In this document: piece after piece, positions 48,336 through 59,158 of the stretch
Position numbering within the stretch: the first letter of the stretch is position 1
How the letters are laid out: every line of letters starts with the position of its first letter
NCBI GenBank assembly: GCA_948470475.1
Contig: OX419338.1
Location: forward strand, 35,569,595 to 35,633,594
Origin: Galaxea fascicularis
Taxonomy: Eukaryota > Cnidaria > Anthozoa > Scleractinia > Euphylliidae
Direction of reading: 5' to 3'
Length of the DNA stretch: 64,000 nt
Notes under the pieces: model-generated
Databases searched by the model: none
Told to the model about the DNA's origin: nothing
What the model saw: only the letters and a program-made list of their open reading frames with translations
Made by a program: the position numbers and the translations under genes

Positions 48336-48490
48336 TGCACGTGACCGACCAAAGTTCGGAGTCGCATTTAACCAACAGCGCTGCCTTATTCATGTGGGAA
48401 TTAACCAACGAACTTGCTATTACCAAACGTATGCACGTGATAGATCAAAGTTGAAAATCGCATTTGATAAACAGGGCTGTATGTCTTGGT
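48336..48490. repeat. Degenerate direct repeat, two copies
   Basis: TGCACGTGACCGACCAAAGT at 48336 and TGCACGTGATAGATCAAAGT near 48432, each followed by a similar TCGCATTT..AACAG.GCTG stretch. Confidence 0.7.
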
Positions 48491-50980
48491 GCCTGTTTAC
48501 ACGTAAGAGACAAAAGTAATCCATTTGACAAATGAAATTGCTAACTATCCGAAATCACCATTTTCATTGTTTAACATAATAACGGCTACACTTCAAGGGG
48601 AACAAATATCCAGATTAAGGATTCCCTTCTATAGCATTTTTCTTCCGTACAAATATCACTTGTGGAAACAACCACTTCTGATTAGACTAATATTTTTAGT
48701 TTTCAAATCCGTCAAACATATGTTTATTTTCGTCAGACAATGCTCTTCCAGTTTTAACAATGTTCTTGCAGTTTTGACAAAATTAGCAAAGGAACAAAAC
48801 AACACAAGAAAAATTACAAAACTAAGCACTCGTCCACTTCGAAACGAAATATTTGGAATTATTTAATTCCGAGAAAAATAGAACTTTTGCGAGGCTGTCA
48901 AGGAGCATTTTAAACAAAACTTTTGATTGGCTTTTCATTACACAGTAACTTAATGCTGATTGGCTCTGTAGTAATTTTTACGTGGACTTCGGCTGATCTT
49001 TGCTAACAATGGGAAAGGAATGTGCTGCTCGTTTCAGCAGACGTTCATTGGGGAGGAAAGATTGCGCGACGAACCAAAAGAGCGTCTGCGAAGGAGACTA
49101 AACACACGGTTGTTATAACCAACAAGCCGCGGCCGTAAACTTCACATACTTTCGTCCCCACCTTACTACCTTCATCATCCATCGAAACAGCACAACTCAT
49201 ACTTCATTTTAATCTGACTCCGGTATCTCACGCCTATTGTTGTCATTCACGCATGCGTTAAATATACAAACCCTTTTCTCCGGAAAGACTACCATAATGG
49301 TGGTACCCCTTGGCGTGATAGTAATAAATACATCACGCAACAATAGATGGATGACGCGTGACATTCCACGCAGATGTTCCTTTGAGCGTAATCAACACGC
49401 ATGTGTAGCTTAGTCTCAGTGCCGACCATCACTGACCACATGCTTTCAAAAACACCTTTAAAACAGGGAATTACATTGGTCGCCGGCTGAAACAATGCCA
49501 TCTAAAGATACCTTTATTTCATTGGTTCAAGGCAGAACCACCCGACCACGGAAGAATTTCTTGAGCTTCATGCTGACATAGAGCGATTTTGTTTACACAA
49601 AATAGCTCAAAAATGCAAGCAAGCATTTCCGCTTTCGATTTGCTCAAGGTAAATAAAGTTCACTTGGCAAATTATTGCTCTCTGGATTCTGAAAGCACGC
49701 TGAAAACTCCGAGACAAGACTAGGAAGAGATTAAACGTGAGTACCACGTCCTAAACTATTTCTTTCTGTTCGAAAATTTGAGATGTTACAATGGTTGTGT
49801 CCCTTTAAGTGAATTTTGTGTCGACTTATGCATGTGTCACTTGTAGCAGTCGGGAGCGCCGATTTGTGAGTAATTCGTACCGGGATCGGTAACCTTTGTT
49901 TCAAGATCTAGAGCCATAGTTGTCATAGCAAAGTAATTCCCCGTGCTGAAGAAACACATAAGGGTGCGAAAAGAGAGCAAGCAATGCACCGTAAATTTCC
50001 CTGATTGGAAGTTTCGCCACAGCTTACTCAGGCCCGAATTGTTGAATCCGTCTGTTATGGATCGCTTCAACTGAAATCACGTCCCCGGCTAGTACACTGC
50101 GTGAAGTTTACTACTCTGATAGCAATTTTCCCAAACATTTGAAAAAAGGATGCAAGTCTTTCAAAGTTCGGGAAAATATATTACGCAAGCTGTTCTTGTG
50201 TCAGTTTATCTGAAAACTTCAAGTCACGCTATATGATCACAAAATTATTCCAAAATTATTTTAGACGGAGATTTTAGTAATGCGTGGACAATCGGACTGA
50301 TTGGTGTGATTTTTTAAAATGTGCGCGGACCGTTCAACTTTCTAGCTTTGGCTTGTAAACAAATGAAAATATGTTAGATTGCAGTCATTACCGAAACCGT
50401 CGCATTCGCCTTTAAAACTTTCTTCATCCTGCAAGTCGAGTAATTATCATATCAAACCCTGAGGCTTGTTTTAAATTTTAAGTCAATAAAGGAGGGGAGT
50501 CTATTTTCAATTCATCACCAAGCCGTTAAGTTGGTTTTCCCAACTCTGACTCGTTCCTCTTGTACTTTCTTTTTGTACTTTGTGCGAAAAATGGTTTAGT
50601 GTAACTGCGCCTACATTACTAAAACATCATTATCATTTCTATGGAATGATCTGGACCAATTTGTTCCGCTGTTTGAGTCAGTCAAAATTAGAATAATTTT
50701 GGTTAATCGAAACTAAGAAGTTGATTTTTGTTACCCCATATCAATCGTCAACAAAAAGAGGCAAATATTTGCAATTTACATCACTTAACTACTAAATGAT
50801 GTGATTCTTTAAGGCTGGCTTTCACTAGTACTAGCGCATAAGCACAAGCATAAGCAGAAATATAAGGAGAATGAACCCACTTATTTGTCTTTTGCTGTTT
50901 TCACCACCAACACGCTCGATATAAGCACAAGAAAAACGAACGGTTCCGTTTTTCTTGTGGTTATGCCTTTGATGATACGC

Positions 50981-51154
50981 TTAACCCTTTGCATCCCAAT
51001 ACTGACCACTATCTAAAATCTCATTACCTTTATCACTAGTTCGTCATTAATGTAGGGGAATGAGTTTATACAGATTCTCCCAACATGTAACATGTGAAAT
51101 ATGGGAGAACTGTAAGGAGAATAAACATGTTAATATTGGGAATTAAAGGGTTTA
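50981..51154. mobile_element. MITE with TAACCCTTT-type ends, copy 2
   Basis: TTAACCCTTTGCATCCCAAT at the left mirrors ATTGGGAATTAAAGGGTTTA at the right. Ends about 120 bp before the NLR 5'UTR acceptor. Confidence 0.7.
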
Positions 51155-51278
51155 GGGCTCGCAAATTAAAAGCTGTGTATGTTTAAGGGAGCTACCCCCA
51201 CCCAGACAGTACCTCCCCTCATTCCCTCTCAAGACTTGGCAAGACTACTTAATTAATGTTGAATAATTCACATTTTAG

Positions 51279-51310
51279 GTTTACTATTACTAAGACGAAT
51301 AAGTTGAAGA
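51279..51310 (+). promoter_or_regulatory. Probable spliced 5'UTR of the NLR gene
   Basis: TTCACATTTTAG ending at 51278 is a good splice acceptor 32 bases before the ATG, suggesting that an upstream non-coding exon is spliced in. The donor was not located. Confidence 0.45.
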
Positions 51311-54300
51311 ATGGCGACGGGAGGATGGGTTGCCGACCTCGATAAAAAAGAACACAAAAACTGGGTAATGGTGGGATGTGCATTGAACATAACCAAAAAT
51401 GGAATTACACCAAAAGTACAGACAAAGATGGAAGCTTGGTACCAGTCCCTCATTTCCAGTCCTCCTCTTAACTCACTGACACCATGCGCCTGCTCATCTC
51501 GAGGTCCAAAGTGTCGTACTTGTGTTACCTGGGAATCAGAGCTTACTCGTCACCACACATCAAAGCGACCAACGATTTGCTGGGGAAATAGTGACAGAAA
51601 ACAGTGGGGTTCTCCAGCAGGGACTTGGGAGATAGCCAAAGTGTTTATGCCAACTCTTGGAAGTCGGAAAAAGGACGTTGTTGACGCCAAGACAACTGAC
51701 ATTGGTGGCCTGTTGAATTTGCTGGCGTGGTGCCCGTTCATCAAACCGCCAGTCAATGGAAAGGTATTGAGTTTAGGACGAGATCAGTGCCGGAACCACT
51801 GGGCCCATGCTCCAAACCAAGAACTCAAGGATGCCGATGTCTCTGCCATATTTCGTCATCTTAATAGTCTGCTCAGTGATCCAGTGTTTACTGCTGACAA
51901 GGCAGCTCAAAACGCGTGCAAAGACTTGCAAGACCTGTTTCGTCAGGGTCTGGTAAACATCAGGGACTTCGAGGTAGAAGCACTTCATTTGCTGCGACAG
52001 TCATTAGTTGCTGACTTGACGAAGTGCCAAGATGACTTAACTGATGTTCAAGACAAAATTGTTCAACTGGATGCGGAAACAAAGAAGGGAAACAAAATTT
52101 TTCAAAAGCATATATGTGAATTGGAAGAAAAAGAGAACACGAGCAGTGAACAAGTAAACAATTTGAGTGAAAGACTGAAAGAGATGGAAGTGGCTGTAAA
52201 AGAACAAAGTACTATAAACAAAGAAGAAATTGACAGAATAGAGGCAAACTTAACAGACGCTAAAGAAAACCTTTCCCTTGAAATATCCACAATACTGCGT
52301 GCTGTTGATGATTTCAATAAGGAATTGAACGAGAGAGATGATTTGAGAGGCACATTGAAGGTTATCCGTGAGGACGTGGACGATGTGAGAAATGGCATAC
52401 GGAGCGTTCTTGAGGAACTCACTACGACAAAGTCCCATGTGGCCAACTTGGACACCAGCATTGCAAGCGTGAAAAGTGAAGTAAAAGAAGTGAAATGTGA
52501 CTTAAAGGAAGTAGCTGATGAAGTAACTTTCAACAGAAACACAATTTCTAGTTTACAAAGCGACGTCATGGACGTCAAGGAAGAAGTGGAAACATTGAAA
52601 GATAGTTCCTCAAAAACAAACGTCGATGATGGCCACCACCTGTGCACGGCCCCGTGTCGACTGACAGCTTTCACTGGCCGCAAGTCAGCTCTGGAATGGT
52701 TAGAAAGACACCTAATCTCGCAAACTTTTGAAAAGCAACAAGGAACATCCTGCAGCACCAAAGCGATATGTGGTCTTGGAGGCTGCGGCAAGACGTCTCT
52801 GGCTGTGGAGTTTGTTTGGAGGTACATGGGTCGGTTCCCTGGTGGCGTGTTCTGGATCAACGCAGAAAGTGATGAAAATATCCAAAGATCAGTGGTTGAG
52901 ATACTTGCTCTTGAGAACATTCCTGCCTCAACATCTGAAAACATCGACGACACCTTGAACCGATTCCTTGCTTGGTTGTGCAAGAAGACAGTACCATGGC
53001 TTCTGGTAATGGACAATGCAGATGATTTGCAAGGTTCAGTGCTTCCAACAGGCGTTAAGAAGATATGCAGAGGGTCTTGGCAAAGGAATGGCAACGCATT
53101 TAAGCAAGGCCACATTCTTTTCACAACTAGACAGAATGCACAAGACACAAGGTCGTTCCTGAAGGTCTCGTGTGATGACTGTTTGGAGTTGGAGTGCTTC
53201 AGTGAAGAAGAAGGCGCACAGTTTCTCATGAAAAGAATTGAAGCAAAAGATTCCCAGGATCCAGGAGCAATTCCTCTGGTCAATGAACTGGGAGCCTTGC
53301 CTTTAGCCCTTGAGCAGGCAGCAGCTTTTATAGATGCAAGCCCTATTCCATTGAGCTTCAAAGATTACCTTGAAAAGTACCAAGCTGTAAAGTTACGTCT
53401 CTTGAGCCAACAACCTGCTACAGCGCTTAGTGTGGAGGCCCAGCATCGGTTGTCGGTTCACACAACTTGGCAGATGAATTTTGAATTTGTGAAAAAACAC
53501 TCACCAGCTGCAGCTAGCATGATGTATGTTGCAGCCTTTTTACAGTCTGAGAATGTTCCTTTTGATGTTATCAATCCTGGTTTTCCTGAATTGGATCAAG
53601 AGGACTTGAGGGAATGTGCTCGTTCAAAGCTTGATATCGCCGCTATGCTTAGAGTACTGTCCAGTTACTCTCTTTTCTCAGTATATCATCCTTCCAGAAC
53701 TTTCAGTGTCCATAAACTCGTTCAAGAAGTGGTCAGAGACAGTTTAACATCAGCAGGTAGGATAGAGGCCATGGGTGCAGCGATTCGAGTTCTTCATCGG
53801 GCTTTCATGGACAAGAGCGTTCCTTGTTTCAGATCGGTTAAGTACAATAGCTTGACAAACCCTTCAGAAATCATACTTGGAAACCTTTCTGAAATTAAGG
53901 AGGAAGAGAGAAGCATTCTTATTAATCTCGTGTTAAATTTTCACCAGTTAAAGAATCACCTGGTGGATGTATTTAATTCATCAGAAGGAAATCCTCTTTT
54001 TAATGACTACACTTTGAAATTGTGTGACCTTGTGTGCTCTTTACTACGCAATAACGTATTCTTCTGCAGACTCCAAGCTGAATTTTCTGACTTTCATTTG
54101 AAAGTTGTTCGAATCCGTGGAAATTCTGATCCAAATTGGCTTCTTCAGTTTATGGTTTCCACATGTGTTCGTAAAAGAAATTTTGCAGGCCGTGAGAATT
54201 ACGAGGAGGCGAAGAAACTTGCCCAGGAAACTGTACAGAAACTGGATGAGTTAAAAAATTCCGGTGCCGCCATAACAAGCGATACCCAATATAAAGTTCT

Positions 54301-56515
54301 TGAGCACATGGCCTCCTATTACGCTTTTGAAGGAGAGTGGGAGAAAAATTACAAGGCGTTGCTAGAGCTTGAGGATTTGCCAATAAGTGATCATAACATT
54401 GTTGGTCTGCAGATCCTTATAGGAAGAGCAGAAAATTACATGTCGACTGGTAATTTTCAGTGTGTTTTGAGGCGTCATGAAAAAGCTCTTGAGCTTGCAA
54501 GAAGAATTTACCCTTCTGATCATTGTGAGCTCATGCGTGTTTTGCAGTTCATCACTACTCATTTCCAGGAAGCAGGTAAGCTTCAGGAAGGTAGAAAATA
54601 TGCTGAAGAATTGCTAGAAATTGCCAAGAAACAACCAACCGTATCAAACCCTTATTTCAAGGGAGTAACTAGTGCTTTTTCTATATTGAGTCATTTCGAT
54701 CCGTACAGTGCTGAAGTCACTCTTCTTCACATTTTGGAAGACAGATGGCCTCTCCTGCACAGAGGCTGCACAAGCCAAATGGTTGACAGTCAAATCGATT
54801 CCTGCTGTGCAGACCTAGTTGACGAAGGAAGTGCTGACCAAGCAGCAATTGTTTTGGAAGAATTGTTAGTATGTTTCGTGAGGTCTAGCTCTCAACCGAT
54901 CGATCGGACAAATTTGGAAAACAAAGAGAAAGTAAACTTCTACCGAAGAGCTGCAGAAATTTTGTACTCCATTCAAACGAAACTGTTGGGCGATATTCAC
55001 CCACAAATGAGAGATGTGTATAACTTTCTTGTAGTCGTACACCAACTTCTTGGGAATGGGGAACAAGTCAAGAAATTCGTGGAAAAGATGACGCAATGCA
55101 TTGGATCGTCATGTAACAATTATTTCTCAAAAGCACGTGCCGATGAAAGTGTTCTTTATGCCAGACAATACAAAGATCGGGGAAACAATTTCTTCAAATC
55201 AAGAGACTATGCGAAGGCACTAGAAAACTACAACACAGCGTTAAAACTTTGTCCAAACGATGCCGTGCTATTAACCAACAGAGCTGCAACATACATGAAA
55301 CTTTCGCAAAACGGTCAAAACAAGGAAAGTGAGCAGCACAACCTTTTCAAGCACGCTCTTGAAGACTCGAAGAAGGCCATCGCTGCAGATCCCACATTGG
55401 TGAAGGGTTATTACTGGAAGGCAGTTTGTCTTGCTAAACTTAGAGAGAGAGGACCGTCGCTTGCTGCCGCTGCAATCGCCAAACATCTGTCTCCTTCACA
55501 GTGCACCCAAATACCTGCTGTTGTGGAGCAGTTTGGAGCCTACAACGCAACCGTTGTAAACACAGTGGAGGACCTCCTTTTCGTTCCTGAAACAACAGAA
55601 AGTAACCGCGTCATTTTGGTGAAAGAAGGGATATATGAGGTGCCTACCCCTGTGACAGTTCAAAAGAATGTAGTGATAGTTGGTGTTGGTGACGTACAAA
55701 TTATCTGCATCAGTGGTGTTCCATTGCAAGCTGATGAAACCGTTTACATTGAGAACATTACGCTATCGCCCACAATGGAGTCCATCAGAGAGCTGAAAAA
55801 CAGAGCTAAAGAATGTCGCAATCGCGGCCACTTCGACTCCGCCTTAACACTCTACAGCGAGGCTCTGACCAAGTGTCCAAATGATGCACAGCTTCTGACA
55901 GCAAGAGCCACAACATACTTGAAATCTGCCAACAAACAGAAAGACCTTCCCTCGGAGCGGCGACGTTTATTGGAGCTTGCCTTGAAAGATTCCGAAGCTG
56001 CCATCGTAGCAAATTCTTGTTGGGTGCTTGGATACTACAACAAGGCAGCAAGCTTAGCAGAACTTGGAAGAAAACAACAAGCTCTGGCGGCTGCCGCAGT
56101 CTTCAAACACTTGAGTTGCGGTCGAGACATTCCTGTAGTTATTCAACGATGTGGAGACGTGAGAGTTAGAGCTGTCGAGAATTCTAACGAGCTGCAAGGC
56201 GTCCTGCACAGAATCGAGGAGCTTCAAGAAGTAGATCAAGTTGTTTTACTCAAAGAAGGCGTATACCTTTTAGACAAAACTGTTGAAGTTGCACAACCGA
56301 TCGTTATAGTTGGTCACGGGAAAGTAACAGTATCTTGTCAGACTGGGCGAAGTCCTTTTAACTTTACCCAAGAACACTATGTAGAAAATGTAGAACTTTG
56401 TGAAGATTTGCAGAACTGCAGCGATTCGAACAATATACAGGCAGAAGTGATATCTTTGCCTGGACTCTCAGAGAACGAATGGCCCAACCTCAGCAGTGAG
56501 TGTAAGGTGAACTAA
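51311..56515 (+). CDS. HEPN (DZIP3-like) - coiled coil - NB-ARC - TPR - beta-helix NLR-type protein
   Basis: Uninterrupted 1,734-residue reading frame. Residues ~15-215: DZIP3-like HEPN domain with RNHWAH at 161-166, the R-x4-H motif that forms the RNase site in active HEPN proteins. Residues ~230-430: heptad-rich coiled coil. Residues ~445-810: NB-ARC with P-loop GLGGCGKTS (488-496), Walker B LLVMDNAD (564-571), sensor HILFTTRQ (601-608), GALPLALEQA (661-670) and a winged-helix HKLVQEVVRDSL near 799. Residues ~830-1270: TPR-like helices. Residues ~1275-1695: two [TPR + beta-strand] units. A cytosolic STAND/NLR-type sensor is inferred: the repeats sense, NB-ARC oligomerises with ATP, and HEPN cleaves RNA or acts as a signalling module. 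Coding by one large exon hints at retroposition or the single-exon style of such expanded families. The 419-codon antisense ORF at 52102-53361 is a shadow. Confidence 0.88.
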   Translation: MATGGWVADLDKKEHKNWVMVGCALNITKNGITPKVQTKMEAWYQSLISSPPLNSLTPCACSSRGPKCRTCVTWESELTRHHTSKRPTICWGNSDRKQWGSPAGTWEIAKVFMPTLGSRKKDVVDAKTTDIGGLLNLLAWCPFIKPPVNGKVLSLGRDQCRNHWAHAPNQELKDADVSAIFRHLNSLLSDPVFTADKAAQNACKDLQDLFRQGLVNIRDFEVEALHLLRQSLVADLTKCQDDLTDVQDKIVQLDAETKKGNKIFQKHICELEEKENTSSEQVNNLSERLKEMEVAVKEQSTINKEEIDRIEANLTDAKENLSLEISTILRAVDDFNKELNERDDLRGTLKVIREDVDDVRNGIRSVLEELTTTKSHVANLDTSIASVKSEVKEVKCDLKEVADEVTFNRNTISSLQSDVMDVKEEVETLKDSSSKTNVDDGHHLCTAPCRLTAFTGRKSALEWLERHLISQTFEKQQGTSCSTKAICGLGGCGKTSLAVEFVWRYMGRFPGGVFWINAESDENIQRSVVEILALENIPASTSENIDDTLNRFLAWLCKKTVPWLLVMDNADDLQGSVLPTGVKKICRGSWQRNGNAFKQGHILFTTRQNAQDTRSFLKVSCDDCLELECFSEEEGAQFLMKRIEAKDSQDPGAIPLVNELGALPLALEQAAAFIDASPIPLSFKDYLEKYQAVKLRLLSQQPATALSVEAQHRLSVHTTWQMNFEFVKKHSPAAASMMYVAAFLQSENVPFDVINPGFPELDQEDLRECARSKLDIAAMLRVLSSYSLFSVYHPSRTFSVHKLVQEVVRDSLTSAGRIEAMGAAIRVLHRAFMDKSVPCFRSVKYNSLTNPSEIILGNLSEIKEEERSILINLVLNFHQLKNHLVDVFNSSEGNPLFNDYTLKLCDLVCSLLRNNVFFCRLQAEFSDFHLKVVRIRGNSDPNWLLQFMVSTCVRKRNFAGRENYEEAKKLAQETVQKLDELKNSGAAITSDTQYKVLEHMASYYAFEGEWEKNYKALLELEDLPISDHNIVGLQILIGRAENYMSTGNFQCVLRRHEKALELARRIYPSDHCELMRVLQFITTHFQEAGKLQEGRKYAEELLEIAKKQPTVSNPYFKGVTSAFSILSHFDPYSAEVTLLHILEDRWPLLHRGCTSQMVDSQIDSCCADLVDEGSADQAAIVLEELLVCFVRSSSQPIDRTNLENKEKVNFYRRAAEILYSIQTKLLGDIHPQMRDVYNFLVVVHQLLGNGEQVKKFVEKMTQCIGSSCNNYFSKARADESVLYARQYKDRGNNFFKSRDYAKALENYNTALKLCPNDAVLLTNRAATYMKLSQNGQNKESEQHNLFKHALEDSKKAIAADPTLVKGYYWKAVCLAKLRERGPSLAAAAIAKHLSPSQCTQIPAVVEQFGAYNATVVNTVEDLLFVPETTESNRVILVKEGIYEVPTPVTVQKNVVIVGVGDVQIICISGVPLQADETVYIENITLSPTMESIRELKNRAKECRNRGHFDSALTLYSEALTKCPNDAQLLTARATTYLKSANKQKDLPSERRRLLELALKDSEAAIVANSCWVLGYYNKAASLAELGRKQQALAAAAVFKHLSCGRDIPVVIQRCGDVRVRAVENSNELQGVLHRIEELQEVDQVVLLKEGVYLLDKTVEVAQPIVIVGHGKVTVSCQTGRSPFNFTQEHYVENVELCEDLQNCSDSNNIQAEVISLPGLSENEWPNLSSECKVN

Positions 56516-56721
56516 GCATTTAAGTTGTAAAATTATAACAGTTATGCTTCTTCTCTGTTGGCTCGATACGGCGTCCTAAAACAACGATCAGCTAGAAAAC
56601 ATTCAAAAAAAAAAAAGGAGGGAAAGACCTCATATATTACGGTCTTAATATCAAAAGAAACACTCGCAAATTTAATTTGGAAAACTTACGAGTTTGGACA
56701 TATTCCTTTTAGATATTATGT

Positions 56722-56980
56722 ACCAGTCAATTCCAGCAGTGCCCAGCCCTGCATCCCCCCTCCCCCCCCCCCCCCTGAACCCCCACGTTTTAATTACCGG
56801 GCGTGGCATTTGAAAGTTAACAAATTTTTAGCATTAGTGTTGCTTTATGGTGGGGCATTTGCCTCCATTTTTGGTTCTCACGCCGAGAAATTTGACCAAA
56901 TCTGGGAATTTGCCATTCAAAAAACATGCTAATGCCCAGGGGTTGGCCTGGGGGTATGGGCACTGCTGGAATTGACTGGT
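56722..56980. mobile_element. MITE with 24-bp perfect inverted ends
   Basis: ACCAGTCAATTCCAGCAGTG.. at 56722 and its exact 24-bp complement ending at 56980; a C-rich run near the left end. A 124-codon ORF across it is spurious. Confidence 0.85.
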
Positions 56981-57002
56981 GCATTAGGTTTTTCGACGAT
57001 AA

Positions 57003-57122
57003 CCGAGCTGTTCAAAGCACAATAATTGTGCTTTGATTGTTAAAGTAAATCCCTTTCAAATACCATGGCGACATACAGGTTTTGATCAGTTATTAGTGCA
57101 AATCAGGCTTTGAACAACTCGT
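57003..57122. repeat. Small inverted-repeat element
   Basis: GAGCTGTTCAAAGC at the left and GCTTTGAACAACTCG at the right, with an internal palindrome CAAAGCACAATAATTGTGC near 57014. Confidence 0.65.
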
Positions 57123-58273
57123 GTTGCAAGATGAACAACCGCATCACAACATTGTATTCTAGTTGCTCGTCTGTTTCGGACGAATTGTAAACGTGTAAAT
57201 TTCAATTCAGCTAATTCCCCGCTGTCTCAAAACTTCTCGAAGTACGAAGGGGAACAAAAGGCTATCTAGGATGTTCATGGCATTTTTATCAGGGGGTGTG
57301 CTCACTTCTATTTGTTTAGAAGGGGTGAGCTCCTCTTTTGCCACTCCCACCCCCTAAAGTTGTTGTTTAGAACTTTTATGGATTCTTGCAGTTCCAGCGG
57401 AAGTGACATGCTTCTGAGCCCAAGGAGGATACATTACTGTTTTTAAGTAAGGAGTTTAAAAAAGACAAGTCTTGCTTCCTTTACTACAGTTCACTAATCA
57501 AAACTTTTAAGAGGTTTTCAATCATTTCATAGGGTTACACCATCATGAATTCCAAGTATCAATATTTGTATATTTGATATCAAGTTTGCAAAGTATATGT
57601 TTAGGTAAATAGAAAGTATATGAATAATCACAAACTTAACAGAACACAAGAAGAATCCAATGAAGTCTGTTATTTGGTATTTCTGAAGTTACAAAAAAAT
57701 GTGCCAAAAATGACACAATTGCAATGATTCAAAGCAAAGGATTGCAAATATTTTCACATTTAAGGACTTAAACATAACATGACACACAAAAGGATCCATA
57801 CTTGTGGAATTCATGTTCTATTTTCATGAATGTAAAGATAAATAAAAAACTGTCAATTCTTTGAAGTGTGGTGATTATACCATAGATCATCTGCTTGGGG
57901 TACCCCCACTCAGATACTAGCTGGTTCAACTGTAGGTGCATAGTTTCACTGAAAAAGAAAGCAATAACATTTTTGCAGTGAAGCATTTTGCATTGTGAGT
58001 GTAGTGTGTCAAGTATTAAACCAACATTTTTAAGGGGTAAATCATTGGTTTTTTTTGTTTTTTAATATGGGTTGTCTTTACTATCCATTCTCATGATCCT
58101 TGGTGGTATCAAGTCCACAAACAATCAGTACTTGTTTGTGATGCATCAGCAACAGCAGTGTTTCAATCTTAGTCCACAGGCAAGAGCACAAACCAAGATA
58201 TGGCACATCCCAATACTCCTTTGTTTAGACAGAAGAGATCCCATGAAAAAGTCCTACATGTTAAGTCCACATT

Positions 58274-58342
58274 AGCTTGTACAGGCGCCTCTGGCTGCCG
58301 ATGATAGACTGATAGCAGCAGCCAGAGGCGCCTGTACAAGCT
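58274..58342. repeat. Perfect 25-bp hairpin with 19-nt loop
   Basis: AGCTTGTACAGGCGCCTCTG.. at 58274-58298 is exactly complementary to 58318-58342. Size and stem length would suit a pre-miRNA, but a transposon relic is equally possible. Confidence 0.85.
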
Positions 58343-59116
58343 GACGTCCGATCTCACCACACAGAAAAAGCATTTTAAAGTCACACGTTTGTTGTGGCTC
58401 TCCTCAAAATTCCTTTCCTCTCCTAAAGCTGGATTCTTTCCGAACCAATTTCTGACCATTGGCTCAACGTGAACCAAGGTCTTGAGACCATTTCCTGCAA
58501 TACTCCAACCTTTAACTGGAATAATTGCCAACAGCAACGCTAATCTGGCAATGGAGCTGCCAGTAGTCGCTCAGTAAATTAATACATTAATACAAATAAA
58601 GTAACGTTGATACACAAGTGGTAATCTTTGAAAGCCTATAAGGTAGTGGACACTCTGCAGACAAATTCTGAATAGGATGCAGACCTGACAACACCAGATG
58701 GTAACACATCCCATACTGGGATCAGTCTTACATAAGCATCCAACAGGGCTGCCTTCAGTAAAGCTGTTAGAGTACTAATTGAAAACTGCATGCTCACAAC
58801 ATGCTTAGGCACTGTTTCAGTTTAAAATATAACTTCAGTTTGGGTGTATTCGTGTGAACACTCAGGGCTTCAAAGGCCTTCCTGTGTACAATTGAGGGCA
58901 GCTATTAATCAAATGTTGCATTGCTAGCCGGGGGCCATCAGAAAGCAGTTACACTATCTTGCAGAGCAGAGGCAAAGCCTGATTTGAACAATGTCTGAAC
59001 TTGTGGATGTGACATTTTTTCTGGCACAAAGGATACACCGCATCTTGGAACTGAAAAGGTTTGAAAAACACTATATCCAACAACAACAGTCAAAGATTAC
59101 TAAACCAACAGGTTTG

Positions 59117-59122
59117 TTTATT
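59117..59122 (-). terminator. RPL22 poly(A) signal
   Basis: AATAAA on the minus strand, 37 bases past the RPL22 stop codon. Confidence 0.8.
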
Positions 59123-59158
59123 TGAGACATTTAAGCAGAGTTACAAATTTGAACCAGA

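Larger units (their letters stand above)
46558..51278. other. Intergenic region between the matrix gene and the NLR gene
   Basis: The first few hundred bases are probably 3'UTR. Beyond that I see no convincing gene on either strand; ORFs are short and without family motifs. It holds foldback elements near 47.0-47.3 and 51.0 kb, a two-copy repeat at 48.3-48.5 kb, and the probable promoter and 5'UTR exon(s) of the NLR gene, which I cannot place. Confidence 0.6.
56516..59116. other. Intergenic region between the NLR gene and RPL22
   Basis: Convergent 3' ends. Contains a MITE (56.7-57.0 kb), a second small inverted structure (57003-57122) and a perfect hairpin at 58.3 kb. No supported gene. A frame around 58320-58470 (+) is open but without a start or recognised motif. 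Confidence 0.6.

Noticed and set aside
49837..50070. 77-residue ORF (minus)
   Set aside because: No recognisable motif and no neighbouring exons; likely chance.
52102..53361. 419-residue antisense ORF under the NLR gene
   Set aside because: Mirrors the coding strand of HEPN/coiled-coil/NB-ARC sequence; Ser/Phe-rich with no domain, so a shadow.
58169..58537. 122-residue ORF (minus) across the hairpin
   Set aside because: Runs through the inverted repeat; no domain, and the opposite strand is equally open, so not supportable.
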